Shown: piece by piece, positions 8,586 to 17,628 of the stretch
Position numbering within the stretch: position 1 is the stretch's first letter
Layout: each line of letters starts with the position of its first letter
Source: Bradyrhizobium sp. Rc3b
GTDB taxonomy: Bacteria > Pseudomonadota > Alphaproteobacteria > Rhizobiales > Xanthobacteraceae
Direction of reading: 5' to 3'
NCBI RefSeq assembly: GCF_900114915.1
Contig: NZ_FOUS01000015.1
Coordinates: forward strand, 116,066-180,065
DNA length: 64,000 nt
The notes under the pieces: model-generated
What the model saw: only the letters and a program-made list of their open reading frames with translations
What the model was told of the DNA's origin: nothing
Database searches by the model: none
Position numbers and translations under genes: made by a program

Positions 8586-10343
8586 TTAATGCGCGGCGGC
8601 AAGCCCAAGCGCATCCGCGATGACGCGAAACACTTCCGTATTGTCCATCGAACCCTGCACGCGCTCGCTGCCAGGTCCGGTCGCGGTCAGGATGACGTCC
8701 TCACCCGAATGCACACTGGCGCCGATCATCGCCGGCAGATTGCCCGGGCGCAGCACGACGCCTGGAACATCCTTGTATCTGTCGTTGGCCTTGAACGTCC
8801 CGTCCTCCGCACCCTTCACGGTCGGCTCGTTGGGATTGTCGAGCTTCGGGCGGAACGTCTCGTAATGGTCCGGCAGGCTGGCCGAGAAGATGGCAAGCCG
8901 CCGGCTCACGTCGATGCGGGCCGGATAACCCTCCGCATCCGGCGCCGGATAATTCGGAAACCCGGCCTGATCGTAGACGCCGACGCGCTCGCGCAGCGGC
9001 ACGTTGGGCGCGGTGCCCATGTCGTCATTCACCGTGCCGACGAGGCTGTTGGGATGATTGTGGTCCGCCAACACCAGGATGAGGGTGTCCTCGCCGCGCG
9101 CGCGCGCCCATTCACGGGTCTGGCGCACCGCGTTGTCGAGCATGATCGTGTCGAAGACGGCGCGCTCCATGTCGAGCAAATGCGCGTATTTGTCGATCAT
9201 TCCGGACTCGACCATCAGGAAGAAGCCAGCCTCGTTCTTCGCCAGGATGTTCAGCGCTGCCTGCACCTGCTCGGTCAAGTCAGGTTGCTCGGGAAATTTC
9301 TTCACGCCGCCGCCTCTGAGGAATTTACGATCCAGCGCGCCGTCCATGTTGCCGGTGGCGAACAGGCCGAGCAGCTTGCTGGTCTCCGGCTTTGCGGCAG
9401 AAGCGCCGAGCTCGCCCGCGGTGGTCACCACCTGATAGCCTGCGTCACGAAACTTCGCGATGTAGTCGGTCTCGTCCTTGCGCTTGGAGCCGGCGGCGGA
9501 TTTCGGCAGGAAATTCGCGCTGCCGCCGCCCATCAGCACATCCGGCTTGGCCGCGAACAACTGCTCGACGATCTCGTCATAGGCCGCGCGCCGGCGCGTG
9601 TGCGCGACCATCGCCGCCGGCGTTGCGTCCTCGATCTCGGTGTTGGTGACGACGCCGATCGCTATGCCGAGCCGCCTCCGGGCAAGGCTCGTGATGGTTT
9701 CGACCCGGGGATCGTCGAACGGGCTTGCGGTGCGGTCCGCGTAGACGCCGAGGGCGTTGACGGCAGCCTTGTGCCCGGTCGCATAGGCGCTGGCCGAGTT
9801 CGCGGAGTCCGTGATGATCGAGTCCGAGCCCGCGGTCGCCACCAGTGCCATGTGAGGCATGTCGTCGATAGCGAGCTTGCCGCGGCTCTTGCCCTCCGAG
9901 ATGCCCTTGGACAGGATTCGGGCCGCGACCCGATGCGCCGGCGACATGCCGTCACCGATGAACAGGATGACGTTCTTCGCCTTGCGCGGACCCGTGTCGT
10001 AGACCGTCCACGTGATGCTGCGCTGGCGCGTGCCGTCACTCACATCCACGGCAATGCTGCCCGGCGTGGTCAGCGTGACGTCGCGCAGGATCAGCGCCGA
10101 CTGCTCCTTGCCGTCCTCGCGGTCGATGAAGGTCGCCGAACGGCCGAACGCGGTCGCGTAATCCGCGCCGTTCACCGTCACCTTCAGCTTGGCGGGATCG
10201 ACCGGCCCGGGGAATTCGACCTTGAAGTCGAATTGGGCTCCGGCCAGGATCTCGGCACGATCGATCGGATAGATCGTCTGTGCCGACAGTGACGTTGTCC
10301 AAAGCAAGACGATGAGAGAGGCGAGTGCCGATCCCTTGACCAT
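8586..10343 (-). CDS. Alkaline phosphatase (PhoA superfamily), exported
   Basis: A 585-residue periplasmic phosphomonoesterase. A signal peptide (LIVLLWTTSLSAQ) is followed by a beta-rich N-terminal domain of about 100 residues. The catalytic domain starts at NVILFIGDGMS (near residue 126), whose Asp binds metal. The nucleophilic Ser lies in DSANSASAYATGHK (near 177). Later metal ligands are in VESGMIDKYAH and VLADHNHPNS. The family hydrolyses phosphate monoesters using two Zn and one Mg. The N-terminal extension is absent from E. coli PhoA. The gene is single, between argG upstream and a terminator downstream. I see no obvious Pho box. Confidence 0.9.
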   Translation of the reverse strand: MVKGSALASLIVLLWTTSLSAQTIYPIDRAEILAGAQFDFKVEFPGPVDPAKLKVTVNGADYATAFGRSATFIDREDGKEQSALILRDVTLTTPGSIAVDVSDGTRQRSITWTVYDTGPRKAKNVILFIGDGMSPAHRVAARILSKGISEGKSRGKLAIDDMPHMALVATAGSDSIITDSANSASAYATGHKAAVNALGVYADRTASPFDDPRVETITSLARRRLGIAIGVVTNTEIEDATPAAMVAHTRRRAAYDEIVEQLFAAKPDVLMGGGSANFLPKSAAGSKRKDETDYIAKFRDAGYQVVTTAGELGASAAKPETSKLLGLFATGNMDGALDRKFLRGGGVKKFPEQPDLTEQVQAALNILAKNEAGFFLMVESGMIDKYAHLLDMERAVFDTIMLDNAVRQTREWARARGEDTLILVLADHNHPNSLVGTVNDDMGTAPNVPLRERVGVYDQAGFPNYPAPDAEGYPARIDVSRRLAIFSASLPDHYETFRPKLDNPNEPTVKGAEDGTFKANDRYKDVPGVVLRPGNLPAMIGASVHSGEDVILTATGPGSERVQGSMDNTEVFRVIADALGLAAAH

Positions 10344-10447
10344 GTTCGATGCTCCGCGATGCCCATTCCGGGGGAAACGGGGAGCCTAACGGCCGAGGAT
10401 GACACCGTCATTATGTCGCGCATCGCCCGATCGGGCGGCAAAAGGCC

Positions 10448-11785
10448 TCAACCCTTGTCGCTCTCGAGCCGGAAGATCTGCGAGCCTTCGCTGCCCGACA
10501 AAAGGCCGGTGTCGCTGTAGAGCTTCAGCTTGGTGCGGGTGTCGGCGATGTCGAGGTTGCGCATGGTCAGCTGGCCGATGCGGTCGGCCGGCGAGAACGC
10601 GGCATCCTCGACCTTCTCCATGCTGAGCCTTTCCGGCGCATAGGTAAGGTTCGGGCTCTCGGTGTTGAGGATCGAATAATCGTTGCCGCGGCGCAGCTCC
10701 AGCGTCACCTCGCCGGTAACGGCGCGCGCGACCCAGCGCTGCGCGGTCTCGCGCAGCATCAGGGCCTGCGAGTCGAACCAGCGGCCCTGATAAAGCAGCC
10801 GGCCGAGGCGCATGCCGCTGATGCGGTACTGCTCGATGGTGTCCTCGTTGTGGATGCCGGTGACGAGGCGCTCATAGGCGATGTGCAAGAGCGCCATGCC
10901 CGGCGCTTCATAGATGCCGCGGCTCTTGGCCTCGATGATGCGGTTCTCGATCTGGTCGCTCATACCGAGGCCGTGACGGCCACCGATGACGTTGGCCTCC
11001 AGGAACAGCGCGACGGGATCGGCGAAGGTCTGGCCGTTCAGCGCTGTGGGCTGACCTTCTTCAAAGCGCACGACGACCTTCTCGGCCTTGACGGCACAAT
11101 CGTCGCGCCAGAATGGCACGCCCATGATCGGGTTGACGATCTTGATGCCGCTGTCGAGGCTCTCGAGGTCCTTGGCCTCGTGCGTGGCGCCGAGCAGATT
11201 GCTGTCGGTCGAATACGCCTTCTCGGCGCTCATCTTGTAGGCAAAGCCCTGCGCGGTCATGAACGCCGACATTTCGGCGCGGCCGCCAAGCTCGTCGATG
11301 AACTGCTGGTCGAGCCAGGGCTTGTAGATCTTCAGGCCGGGATTGGTGAGCAGGCCGTAGCGGTAGAAGCGCTCGATGTCGTTGCCCTTGAAGGTCGAGC
11401 CGTCGCCCCAGATATTGACGCCGTCTTCCTTCATCGCCGCGACCAGCATCGTGCCGGTGACGGCGCGGCCGAGCGGGGTGGTATTGAAATAGGTAATACC
11501 GCCTGTCGAGATATGGAAGGCGCCCGACTGGATCGCGGCGATGCCTTCATGGACCAGCTGCGTGCGGCAATCGACGAGCCGGGCCTTCTCGGCACCGAAC
11601 TCCATCGCCTTGCGCGGGATCTCGTTGTAGTCGGCCTCGTCGGGCTGGCCGAGATTGGCGGTGTAGGCATAGCAGCGCGCGCCCTTCTGCTTCATCCAGA
11701 GCAGCGCCGCCGAGGTGTCGAGGCCGCCCGAAAAAGCGATGCCGACTTTCTCACCCTTGGGCAGGCTTTTCAGGATCGTGGTCAT
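10448..11785 (-). CDS. argG: Argininosuccinate synthase
   Basis: Condenses citrulline and aspartate with ATP hydrolysis to argininosuccinate, the penultimate step of arginine synthesis. The 445-residue length fits the longer argG type, as in E. coli. The N-terminal PP-loop reads GIAFSGGLDTSAALLWM. Further conserved stretches include YNEIPRKAMEFGAEKARLVD, WGDGSTFKGNDIERFYRYG and GMSDQIENRIIEAKSRGIYE. It is monocistronic here, with alkaline phosphatase about 100 bases downstream. The enzyme is cytosolic and tetrameric by family knowledge. Confidence 0.97.
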   Translation of the reverse strand: MTTILKSLPKGEKVGIAFSGGLDTSAALLWMKQKGARCYAYTANLGQPDEADYNEIPRKAMEFGAEKARLVDCRTQLVHEGIAAIQSGAFHISTGGITYFNTTPLGRAVTGTMLVAAMKEDGVNIWGDGSTFKGNDIERFYRYGLLTNPGLKIYKPWLDQQFIDELGGRAEMSAFMTAQGFAYKMSAEKAYSTDSNLLGATHEAKDLESLDSGIKIVNPIMGVPFWRDDCAVKAEKVVVRFEEGQPTALNGQTFADPVALFLEANVIGGRHGLGMSDQIENRIIEAKSRGIYEAPGMALLHIAYERLVTGIHNEDTIEQYRISGMRLGRLLYQGRWFDSQALMLRETAQRWVARAVTGEVTLELRRGNDYSILNTESPNLTYAPERLSMEKVEDAAFSPADRIGQLTMRNLDIADTRTKLKLYSDTGLLSGSEGSQIFRLESDKG

Positions 11786-11878
11786 GGCGCTTCCAATCGG
11801 GTCTCAAAGGGCTGATGTCATGGACGGGTTGACCGCGCGAATATCAAATTTCGCGGGGCTCGGCACCCATTTAATGGC

Positions 11879-12655
11879 TTAAACCGAGGGTTCGGGACCG
11901 GTCTTGCCGCCGAACAGGCGCCGGCGGAGCCGGTAGGCGGGCATGTTCAGCCGGGTCAGGGCGGCATCGACCGCCTCGTCCGAGAACCGGGTCCGTGGCC
12001 AGCGGTAGATCAGCGCGTAGGCAAACCAGATCACGACGAAACTGACGAGACCGGCGATCGCCACATCGGTGAAGAAATGACCGCCAAAGGCCATGCGCAG
12101 CCCGCTGGTGACGGCGCCGAACACCACCGCGCCGGCATAGGCGAGCGGGCGCCATGCCGGCGGCGCCAGCGCGGCCGGCGCCAGCGTCCAGAACGCGGTC
12201 GCGCCCTCGCCCGAGAAGAACGAGCAGTTGCGCGCGCAGCCGCCGCGCGGATCCCACCACGCCACGAACTGCTGGTCGCCGGCAAACTGCGTCACCACCA
12301 CCGGGCGCGGGCGGCCCCAATAGGTCTTGAAGGTGAGGTTGGTGAGGATGCCGGCCGACATGATGATCGTGACCAGCAGGAACACGATCGCGCGACCCGA
12401 CACCATCAAGGGACGGTCGGGCCGGATCATCTTGACCACGAGCGCCACAAGCGAGGGCAGCACGAAGGCCCATGCGACCCACATCGCAGCGTCACGCGCA
12501 AAGCCCGCCCAGTCGTTCAGCTTGAGCGGAAAGGTTTTGGTTTGGGGGTCGAAGAACAGCGACGCCAGCTTGAGATCGAGCTCGGGATAGAGGCCGAAAA
12601 CAACGCCGATCACGAGCCACAGCGCCAGGGCGATGAAGAGTCCAGTCCGGTTCAT
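11879..12655 (-). CDS. PAP2-family membrane phosphatase with atypical SGE motif
   Basis: A 258-residue integral membrane protein of about six helices, opening with the hydrophobic GLFIALALWLVIGVVFGLYP. The PAP2 motifs are KTYWGRPRP (KX6RP) and RMAFGGHFFTD (RX5HX3D). The middle motif, normally PSGH, reads FFSGEGATAFW, so the usual proton-donor His is Glu. Similar SGE variants occur in PAP2 proteins I recall from Rhizobiales. Likely substrates are lipid phosphates such as undecaprenyl pyrophosphate, phosphatidylglycerophosphate or lipid A. It is close to argG but probably has its own transcript. Confidence 0.85.
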   Translation of the reverse strand: MNRTGLFIALALWLVIGVVFGLYPELDLKLASLFFDPQTKTFPLKLNDWAGFARDAAMWVAWAFVLPSLVALVVKMIRPDRPLMVSGRAIVFLLVTIIMSAGILTNLTFKTYWGRPRPVVVTQFAGDQQFVAWWDPRGGCARNCSFFSGEGATAFWTLAPAALAPPAWRPLAYAGAVVFGAVTSGLRMAFGGHFFTDVAIAGLVSFVVIWFAYALIYRWPRTRFSDEAVDAALTRLNMPAYRLRRRLFGGKTGPEPSV

Positions 12656-12737
12656 GGCGGGCGGTTTAGCGGAGAGACGACGACATGAAAACCCCGGTGA
12701 AGGTGCCCATCCTCCCCTGGGAGGGTGTCAGAGAGCA

Positions 12738-13232
12738 TCATCTTGCATCCGGCCTTGAATTCGACGGCAGCGGCGGAGGCGGTCGGCGCGGGGGCGGCGG
12801 GATGCGCCAGGCGCCGGCATTGCGGCCGGCGATCAGCCAGTAGACCACGCCGGCGACGATGCCCGCGCCGGTCATGATCTCCAGATGGCGCCGCACGATG
12901 CCTTCGAACTGAAACGTGTCGGAGTGAAAGGGAACGAGGCCGAGATAGCAGGCAAGTCCGACGAGGCCGCCGCCGACGGCATAAGCGAGCGCGCTGCGGA
13001 TGTAGAGGGCTTCGGTGATCGCAACGATCACTGCCGCCGGCACCAGCGCAAAGCCGGAGACGAAGATGAAGCCGAAGCCGAGCAAAATGTCGATCGCGCC
13101 CTGATCGACGGGGCCGGCGCCGAGATCGGCGAACTCCGGAAACAGCAGCGCGACGACCACGATCATGCCGCCGACGAAACAGGCGGCGAGGAAGCCGATG
13201 AAGATGACGATGAGGCGGCCGATCAGGGACAT
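12738..13232 (-). CDS. Four-helix membrane protein of unknown function
   Basis: 164 residues from ATG 13232. An upstream in-frame extension to 13307 would run through a palindromic repeat and is excluded. Four hydrophobic segments are visible: LIVIFIGFLAACFVGGMIVV, IDILLGFGFIFVSGFALVPA, LAYAVGGGLVGLACYLGLVP and IMTGAGIVAGVVYWLIAG. The C terminus is a Pro/Arg-rich tail (PPPPRRPPPPLPSN). I do not recognise a named family. It stands alone, followed by the PAP2 gene 82 bases downstream on the same strand. Confidence 0.7.
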   Translation of the reverse strand: MSLIGRLIVIFIGFLAACFVGGMIVVVALLFPEFADLGAGPVDQGAIDILLGFGFIFVSGFALVPAAVIVAITEALYIRSALAYAVGGGLVGLACYLGLVPFHSDTFQFEGIVRRHLEIMTGAGIVAGVVYWLIAGRNAGAWRIPPPPRRPPPPLPSNSRPDAR

Positions 13233-13253
13233 GCGGAGGAAGTCACCGTAGTC

Positions 13254-13368
13254 GTCATTGCGAGCGCAGCGACTTGTCCGCCGAAGCCTTGGCGAAGGCG
13301 GAAGCAATCCAGAGATACGTCTGCAGACACAGTCTGGAATGCTTCGTCGCTACGCTCCTCGCAATGAC
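13254..13368. repeat. Palindromic repeat, GTCATTGCGAGCGCAGCGA family
   Basis: The ends are inverted: GTCATTGCGAGCGCAGCGA at the left and TCGCTACGCTCCTCGCAATGAC at the right (imperfect). A second, shorter member lies at 16466-16542. The copy sits directly upstream of the small membrane-protein gene and may hold or replace part of its leader. Confidence 0.75.
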
Positions 13369-13396
13369 GAGCATGCGAGAGCGCGGTCATGACAAC

Positions 13397-14599
13397 CTAA
13401 TCCGTCATTGCCATGGCGCGCAGTGCCTGCCGTTCGCGTGCGCTGAGCTTCTCGGTCTCCGACTTGAGCTGGCCGCAGGCGGCGAGGATGTCGCGGCCGC
13501 GCGGGGTGCGCACCGGCGAGGAATAGCCGGCATTAAAAATGTATTCGGAGAATTTCTCGATCTGGTCCCAGTCCGAACATTCATAGGCGGTTCCGGGCCA
13601 GGGATTGAACGGGATCAGGTTGATCTTGGCGTGAATGCCCTTGAGCAGCTTCACCAGCAGTTTTGCATCGTCGAGCGAATCGTTGACGCCCTTGAGCATC
13701 ACATATTCGAAGGTGATGCGGCGCGCGTTGGAGGCGCCGGGATAATCGCGGGAGGCCTGCAGCAGCTCCTTGATCGGATATTTGCGGTTGAGCGGCACCA
13801 GCTCGTTGCGCAGCTCGTCGCGCACCGCATGCAGCGAGATCGCGAGCATGACGCCGATCTCCTCGCCGGCGCGCACGATGTTCGGCACCACGCCCGAGGT
13901 CGACAGCGTGATGCGTCGGCGGGAGATGCCGATGCCTTCATTGTCGCCGACGATCAGCAGCGCATCGCGCACCGCGTCGAAATTATAGAGCGGCTCGCCC
14001 ATCCCCATCATCACGATATTGGTGACGCGGCGTGTGCCGTCCTCGCGATCGGCCCAATCGTTCAGGCGATCCCGCGCCACCATGATCTGTCCGACGATCT
14101 CGCCGGCGGTGAGATTGCGCACCAGGCGCTGCGTGCCGGTGTGGCAGAACGAGCAGTTCAGCGTGCAGCCGACCTGCGAGGAGACGCACAGCGTGCCGCG
14201 ATCGGTCTCGGGAATGTAGACGCATTCGACTTCATGAGCGCGCTCGACATTGTCGCCGCTCGGCAGACGCAGCAGCCATTTGCGGGTGCCGTCGTTGGAG
14301 ATCTGCTCGGCCACGACTTCGGGCCGGTCGACCGTAAAATGCTGCGCGAGCTCGGCGCGAATGCCCTTCGAGATCGAGGTCATGTCGTCGAAGCTCTGGG
14401 CGCCGCGAAAATAGAGCCAGTGCCAGAGCTGCTGCACGCGCATCTTGCGCTGCGCCGGCGCGACGCCCACCTCGCCGAGGCGATCGGCAAGCTCCGTGCG
14501 CGACAGACCGATCAGCGAAGGCCTCGCCGGCGGCACATAGGTCTCGAGTGGCGTCTTCTCCACCAGGATTGCGTTATGCGGCTCGGTCGTCGGTTGCAT
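13397..14599 (-). CDS. rlmN: Dual-specificity RNA methyltransferase RlmN
   Basis: A radical SAM enzyme that makes 2-methyladenosine at A2503 of 23S rRNA and A37 of certain tRNAs. The 400-residue protein has the CX3CX2C cluster motif CTLNCSFC near residue 146, followed by HTGTQRLVRNLTAGEIVGQI. Also present are VMMGMGEPLYNFD and the C-terminal GRDILAACGQL, whose Cys fits the methyl-carrying/resolving residue. Length matches alphaproteobacterial RlmN. It lies downstream of the IalB-like gene, separated by about 230 bases containing a repeat, so it is probably transcribed on its own. Confidence 0.96.
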   Translation of the reverse strand: MQPTTEPHNAILVEKTPLETYVPPARPSLIGLSRTELADRLGEVGVAPAQRKMRVQQLWHWLYFRGAQSFDDMTSISKGIRAELAQHFTVDRPEVVAEQISNDGTRKWLLRLPSGDNVERAHEVECVYIPETDRGTLCVSSQVGCTLNCSFCHTGTQRLVRNLTAGEIVGQIMVARDRLNDWADREDGTRRVTNIVMMGMGEPLYNFDAVRDALLIVGDNEGIGISRRRITLSTSGVVPNIVRAGEEIGVMLAISLHAVRDELRNELVPLNRKYPIKELLQASRDYPGASNARRITFEYVMLKGVNDSLDDAKLLVKLLKGIHAKINLIPFNPWPGTAYECSDWDQIEKFSEYIFNAGYSSPVRTPRGRDILAACGQLKSETEKLSARERQALRAMAMTD

Positions 14600-14671
14600 T
14601 GAATGGACCTAAAGGTTTTGCGGCGTTTCGGAATGGTCCGAAGGGATCGCAAAGCGACCCTGAGGACCAGA

Positions 14672-14747
14672 CCTGAGGTGCGCAACTGCGCACCGGGGAA
14701 GCTCGAGATTCCGGGGTTCGACGCTGCGCATCGCCCCGGAATGACGG
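14672..14747. repeat. Palindromic repeat, CATTCCGGGGCGATGCG family
   Basis: Contains GAGGTGCGCAACTGCGCACC and ends CGCATCGCCCCGGAATGACG. Related copies are at 22570-22652, 36518-36620 and 42002-42104. It occupies the gap between rlmN and the IalB-like gene. Confidence 0.7.
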
Positions 14748-14830
14748 AAGAAATCTGGAACCGGCCTTATATAGCAACCGGAACAGCCGATTGCGACCGT
14801 GGCTGTCGCTTAGCCTTAAAGGACTAAGCC

Positions 14831-15478
14831 TTACCGCCGGCAATCCTGCGCGATCTTGTCCAGCGCCTGGGCGAGGCCTTTCAGCGAGAACGTGTCGGTC
14901 GTCTCGGTGCCCTTGGCCGAGACCCCCTTGACGACCAGCTCGGCGGATTTGCGCATGGCTTCGACCATCCGCTCCTCCTCGGCCGCGTTCTTGATCCAGA
15001 GGCCGTCGCCCTGCGTGTACATGGCGAAGGCGGCGCCGCCGACCTCGACCGACGATTCCGAGCCTGGCTTCAGCGCGTAACCGATCATGACCGAAACTTC
15101 GTTGTTCACCTTCTCGGCCGGACGGGTCGAGACGAAGGCATAAGCGGGATCGCGCGGCCGATTCGGCGGATTGGTCTTCGACGACGAGGGTTTTGCCAGC
15201 GCGAAGCAGACCTTCTTGCCGTTGGGCGTCGCCGAATAAGCGCCCCAGGTGCCGAACTGGCCGATCAGGGTCGGCTCCGCGCCACCCGCAACCGCTGCGG
15301 GCGGGGCCGCAGGCTTGCTCTCGGGCTTTGCCGCGCTCTTTGCAGCCGTATTGGCCGCCGGAGCCGCCGACTTCGGTGCGGCCTTCGGCGCCGGTTGCGT
15401 CGTCTGCGCCCGCGCAAGATCGGCGATCCCGCACGTCATCATGCCGATCATCAAAGCTAAAGATAGCACCCGCCACAT
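14831..15478 (-). CDS. Invasion-associated locus B (IalB) family secreted protein
   Basis: 215 residues with a clear signal peptide (LSLALMIGMMTCGIADLARAQ). An Ala/Pro/Lys-rich linker to about residue 70 is followed by the IalB domain. The domain opens LIGQFGTWGAYSATPNGKKVCF and contains VMIGYALKPGSESSVEVGG and the characteristic GDGLWIKNAAEEE. Two cysteines (in KVCFAL and IAQDC) could form a disulphide. In Bartonella IalB is linked to erythrocyte invasion. In soil Rhizobiales the family is common and its role is unknown, probably periplasmic or envelope-related. The gene is upstream of and co-oriented with rlmN. Confidence 0.85.
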   Translation of the reverse strand: MWRVLSLALMIGMMTCGIADLARAQTTQPAPKAAPKSAAPAANTAAKSAAKPESKPAAPPAAVAGGAEPTLIGQFGTWGAYSATPNGKKVCFALAKPSSSKTNPPNRPRDPAYAFVSTRPAEKVNNEVSVMIGYALKPGSESSVEVGGAAFAMYTQGDGLWIKNAAEEERMVEAMRKSAELVVKGVSAKGTETTDTFSLKGLAQALDKIAQDCRR

Positions 15479-15595
15479 GCTGGAGTGGTTCCCTCAATAT
15501 TGTGACTGGAAGATGGCCCGGCCGCGCTTTGTCCCCCGGCAGGGATAACCGGAAAAGTCCAATTTGGGAAGGCAGTTAGCGGTATCAGCGGCGCC

Positions 15596-16435
15596 TTAAG
15601 CTTTGGACCGCGCGGCGCGCTGGTCGGCCCATTGCGTCTCGGTCCAACGTAACAAATCCTCGGCGCCGGAACTGCGCAAATGCGCGCCACCGTCGATGAC
15701 GACCATCTCGCCATTGATGTAGGCGGCGCGGTCCGAGACCAGGAAGCTGGCGAGATCGGCAAGCTCGCCGTGCTCTCCGGTCCGGCCAAGCGGATTGCGC
15801 GCGGTCCAGCCTTCGTCACGGCCTTCGGGGCGGAGCTGCCCCGACGCGCCCGCGGTTGGGAACGGACCAGGGGCGATGGCGACGGTGCGGATGCCTTTCG
15901 GGCCCCATTCCACGGCGAGACTTCTGGTCATCGCCAGCAGCGCCGATTTCGCCATCGCCGAGGGCACGGTGAAGGCGCGGCCGGTGATGGTCGAGGTCGA
16001 GAGGATCGAGAGCACGACGCCGCCATGCTGGTCCTCGATCCAGCGCCTGCCGGCGGCCAGCGTGCAGTACATCGCGCCATGCAACGTCGGCGCCAGGATC
16101 GCATCGGCGGCGCGGAACGACAGATGCTCGCTCTGTGCGATGAACGTCGCAGCGGCGTTGTTGACGAGGATGTCGAGCGGCGCCTCGTGCCAGATCTGCT
16201 CCATCATGCTGTCGACGGCCGCGCCGTCGCGGATGTCGCAGGCGATCGTCGTGACCTTGCCACCGGTCTGCGCGCGCATCTCGCTCGCGGTTGCTTCCAG
16301 CCGGTCGAGCTTGCGGCCGCAGATCACGAGCTCGGCGCCGAGTGCAAGGAAACGGCGCCCCATCGCGGCGCCGAGGCCCGAGCCGCCGCCGGTGACGAGG
16401 ATGCGCTTGTCCCTCAGCAGGCCTGTTTCAAACAT
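15596..16435 (-). CDS. 2,4-dienoyl-CoA-reductase-type short-chain dehydrogenase
   Basis: 279 residues from ATG 16435, chosen because GGGAGGA precedes it and the upstream frame crosses a repeat. The NAD(P) motif is TGGGSGLGAAMG and the structural motif is NNAAATFIA. The usual catalytic YX3K is replaced: Lys163 is in PSAMAKSALLAMTRSLAVEW, with Ser159 where Tyr is expected. That replacement and the surrounding sequence match mitochondrial and peroxisomal 2,4-dienoyl-CoA reductases, which use a different Tyr. The likely reaction is NADPH-dependent reduction of 2,4-dienoyl-CoA during beta-oxidation of unsaturated fatty acids. This differs from the bacterial flavoprotein FadH. It is divergent from the MDR gene at 16654. 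Confidence 0.85.
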   Translation of the reverse strand: MFETGLLRDKRILVTGGGSGLGAAMGRRFLALGAELVICGRKLDRLEATASEMRAQTGGKVTTIACDIRDGAAVDSMMEQIWHEAPLDILVNNAAATFIAQSEHLSFRAADAILAPTLHGAMYCTLAAGRRWIEDQHGGVVLSILSTSTITGRAFTVPSAMAKSALLAMTRSLAVEWGPKGIRTVAIAPGPFPTAGASGQLRPEGRDEGWTARNPLGRTGEHGELADLASFLVSDRAAYINGEMVVIDGGAHLRSSGAEDLLRWTETQWADQRAARSKA

Positions 16436-16465
16436 CGTTTGAATCCTCCCTTTTCTTCTTGCTCC

Positions 16466-16542
16466 GTCATTGCGAGCGCAGCGAAGCAATCCAGAATCCG
16501 TCCGGCGGAAATAGTCTGGATTGCTTGCTGCGCTCGGATGAC
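16466..16542. repeat. Palindromic repeat, GTCATTGCGAGCGCAGCGA family
   Basis: GTCATTGCGAGCGCAGCGAA at the left is answered by inverted sequence ending CGCTCGGATGAC at the right, with AATCCAGA / TCTGGATT inside. It is a shorter sibling of the copy at 13254-13368. It sits between the divergent SDR and MDR genes. Confidence 0.75.
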
Positions 16543-16653
16543 GAGGATAGGCCCTCGCGCCGCCCGAGACAAAGAATCCGGATTGTCCGGCCGCAGTAAA
16601 TCCGGCAGAAACGGCCAAACTATAATTCCACCCAAAACGCCCAAGGTGCCGCT

Positions 16654-17628
16654 ATGAAAGCCATCCTCTGCTCGCAATATTGCCAGCCTGACGATCTCGT
16701 ACTGGCTGAGGTGCCGGATCCGGTGGCAGGTCCCGGTGAAGCGGTGATCGCGATCAAGGCGGCGGCGCTGAACTTCTTCGACATCCTGATGATTCAGGGC
16801 AAGTATCAGATCAAGCCGCCGTTCCCGTTCTCGCCGGCCGCCGAAGTCGCGGGCGTGATCGAGAGCATCGGCTCCGGCGTGACCGATCTGAAAGTCGGCG
16901 ATCGCGTCGTCGCTTCCTGCGGCCACAACGGCGCGCGTGAGAAGATCGCGCTGCCGGCGGCGTCGATCGTGAAGATCCCCGACAATCTCGACTACGACCG
17001 CGCGGCCGGCATCATCATCATCTACGGCACGGCGCTGCATGCGTTGGAAGATCGCGCCAGCCCGAAGCCGGGCGAGACGCTCGCGGTGTTAGGTGCGGCC
17101 GGCGGCACCGGCCTTGCCGCCTGCGAGCTCGGCAAGCTGATGGGCCTGAAGGTGATCGCCTGCGCCTCGTCGGACGAGAAGCTCGAGTTCGCGAAGGCGC
17201 ACGGCGCCGAGCTGACGCTGAACTACGCCAAGGAAGACCTCAAGGAAGGTTTGCGAAAACTCACGGGCGGCAAGGGCGTTGATATCATCTTCGATCCGGT
17301 TGGCGGTGCCTATGCCGAGCAGGCGCTGCGCTCGATCGCCTGGGAAGGCCGCTTCCTCGTGATCGGTTTCGCCGCGGGCGACATTCCGAAGATGCCGCTG
17401 AACCTCGCGCTGCTGAAAGGCTGCGACATCCGCGGCGTGTTCTGGGGTGCCTGGACGCGGCAGAACCCGGAGAAGAACCGCGCCAATCTCGAGAAGCTCG
17501 TGAAGTGGACGGCGGAAGGAAAGATCTCGTCGCATGTCGACCGCACCTTCCCGCTGGCGCAGACAGCAGATGCACTGAAGGTGCTCGCGGGACGTCAGGC
17601 CATGGGCAAGGTGATTTTGCATCCGTGA
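16654..17628 (+). CDS. NADPH:quinone oxidoreductase-type medium-chain reductase
   Basis: A 324-residue zinc-independent MDR protein. The N-terminal GroES-like half includes EAVIAIKAAALNFFDILMIQ and FSPAAEVAGVIESIGSGV. The Rossmann half has GAAGGTGLAACELGKLMG and KGVDIIFDPVGG. The NGAREKIALPA phrase is usual in quinone oxidoreductase-like members; cysteines that would bind catalytic zinc are absent. Relatives reduce quinones or activated alkenes, including enoyl-CoA thioesters. Opposite orientation to the dienoyl-CoA-reductase-like SDR suggests a link to acyl-CoA metabolism, which is inference only. Confidence 0.88.
   Translation: MKAILCSQYCQPDDLVLAEVPDPVAGPGEAVIAIKAAALNFFDILMIQGKYQIKPPFPFSPAAEVAGVIESIGSGVTDLKVGDRVVASCGHNGAREKIALPAASIVKIPDNLDYDRAAGIIIIYGTALHALEDRASPKPGETLAVLGAAGGTGLAACELGKLMGLKVIACASSDEKLEFAKAHGAELTLNYAKEDLKEGLRKLTGGKGVDIIFDPVGGAYAEQALRSIAWEGRFLVIGFAAGDIPKMPLNLALLKGCDIRGVFWGAWTRQNPEKNRANLEKLVKWTAEGKISSHVDRTFPLAQTADALKVLAGRQAMGKVILHP

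Noticed and set aside
8538..10292. 584-codon plus-strand frame opposite alkaline phosphatase
   Set aside because: It is an antisense shadow of a well-conserved gene with a signal peptide and catalytic motifs.
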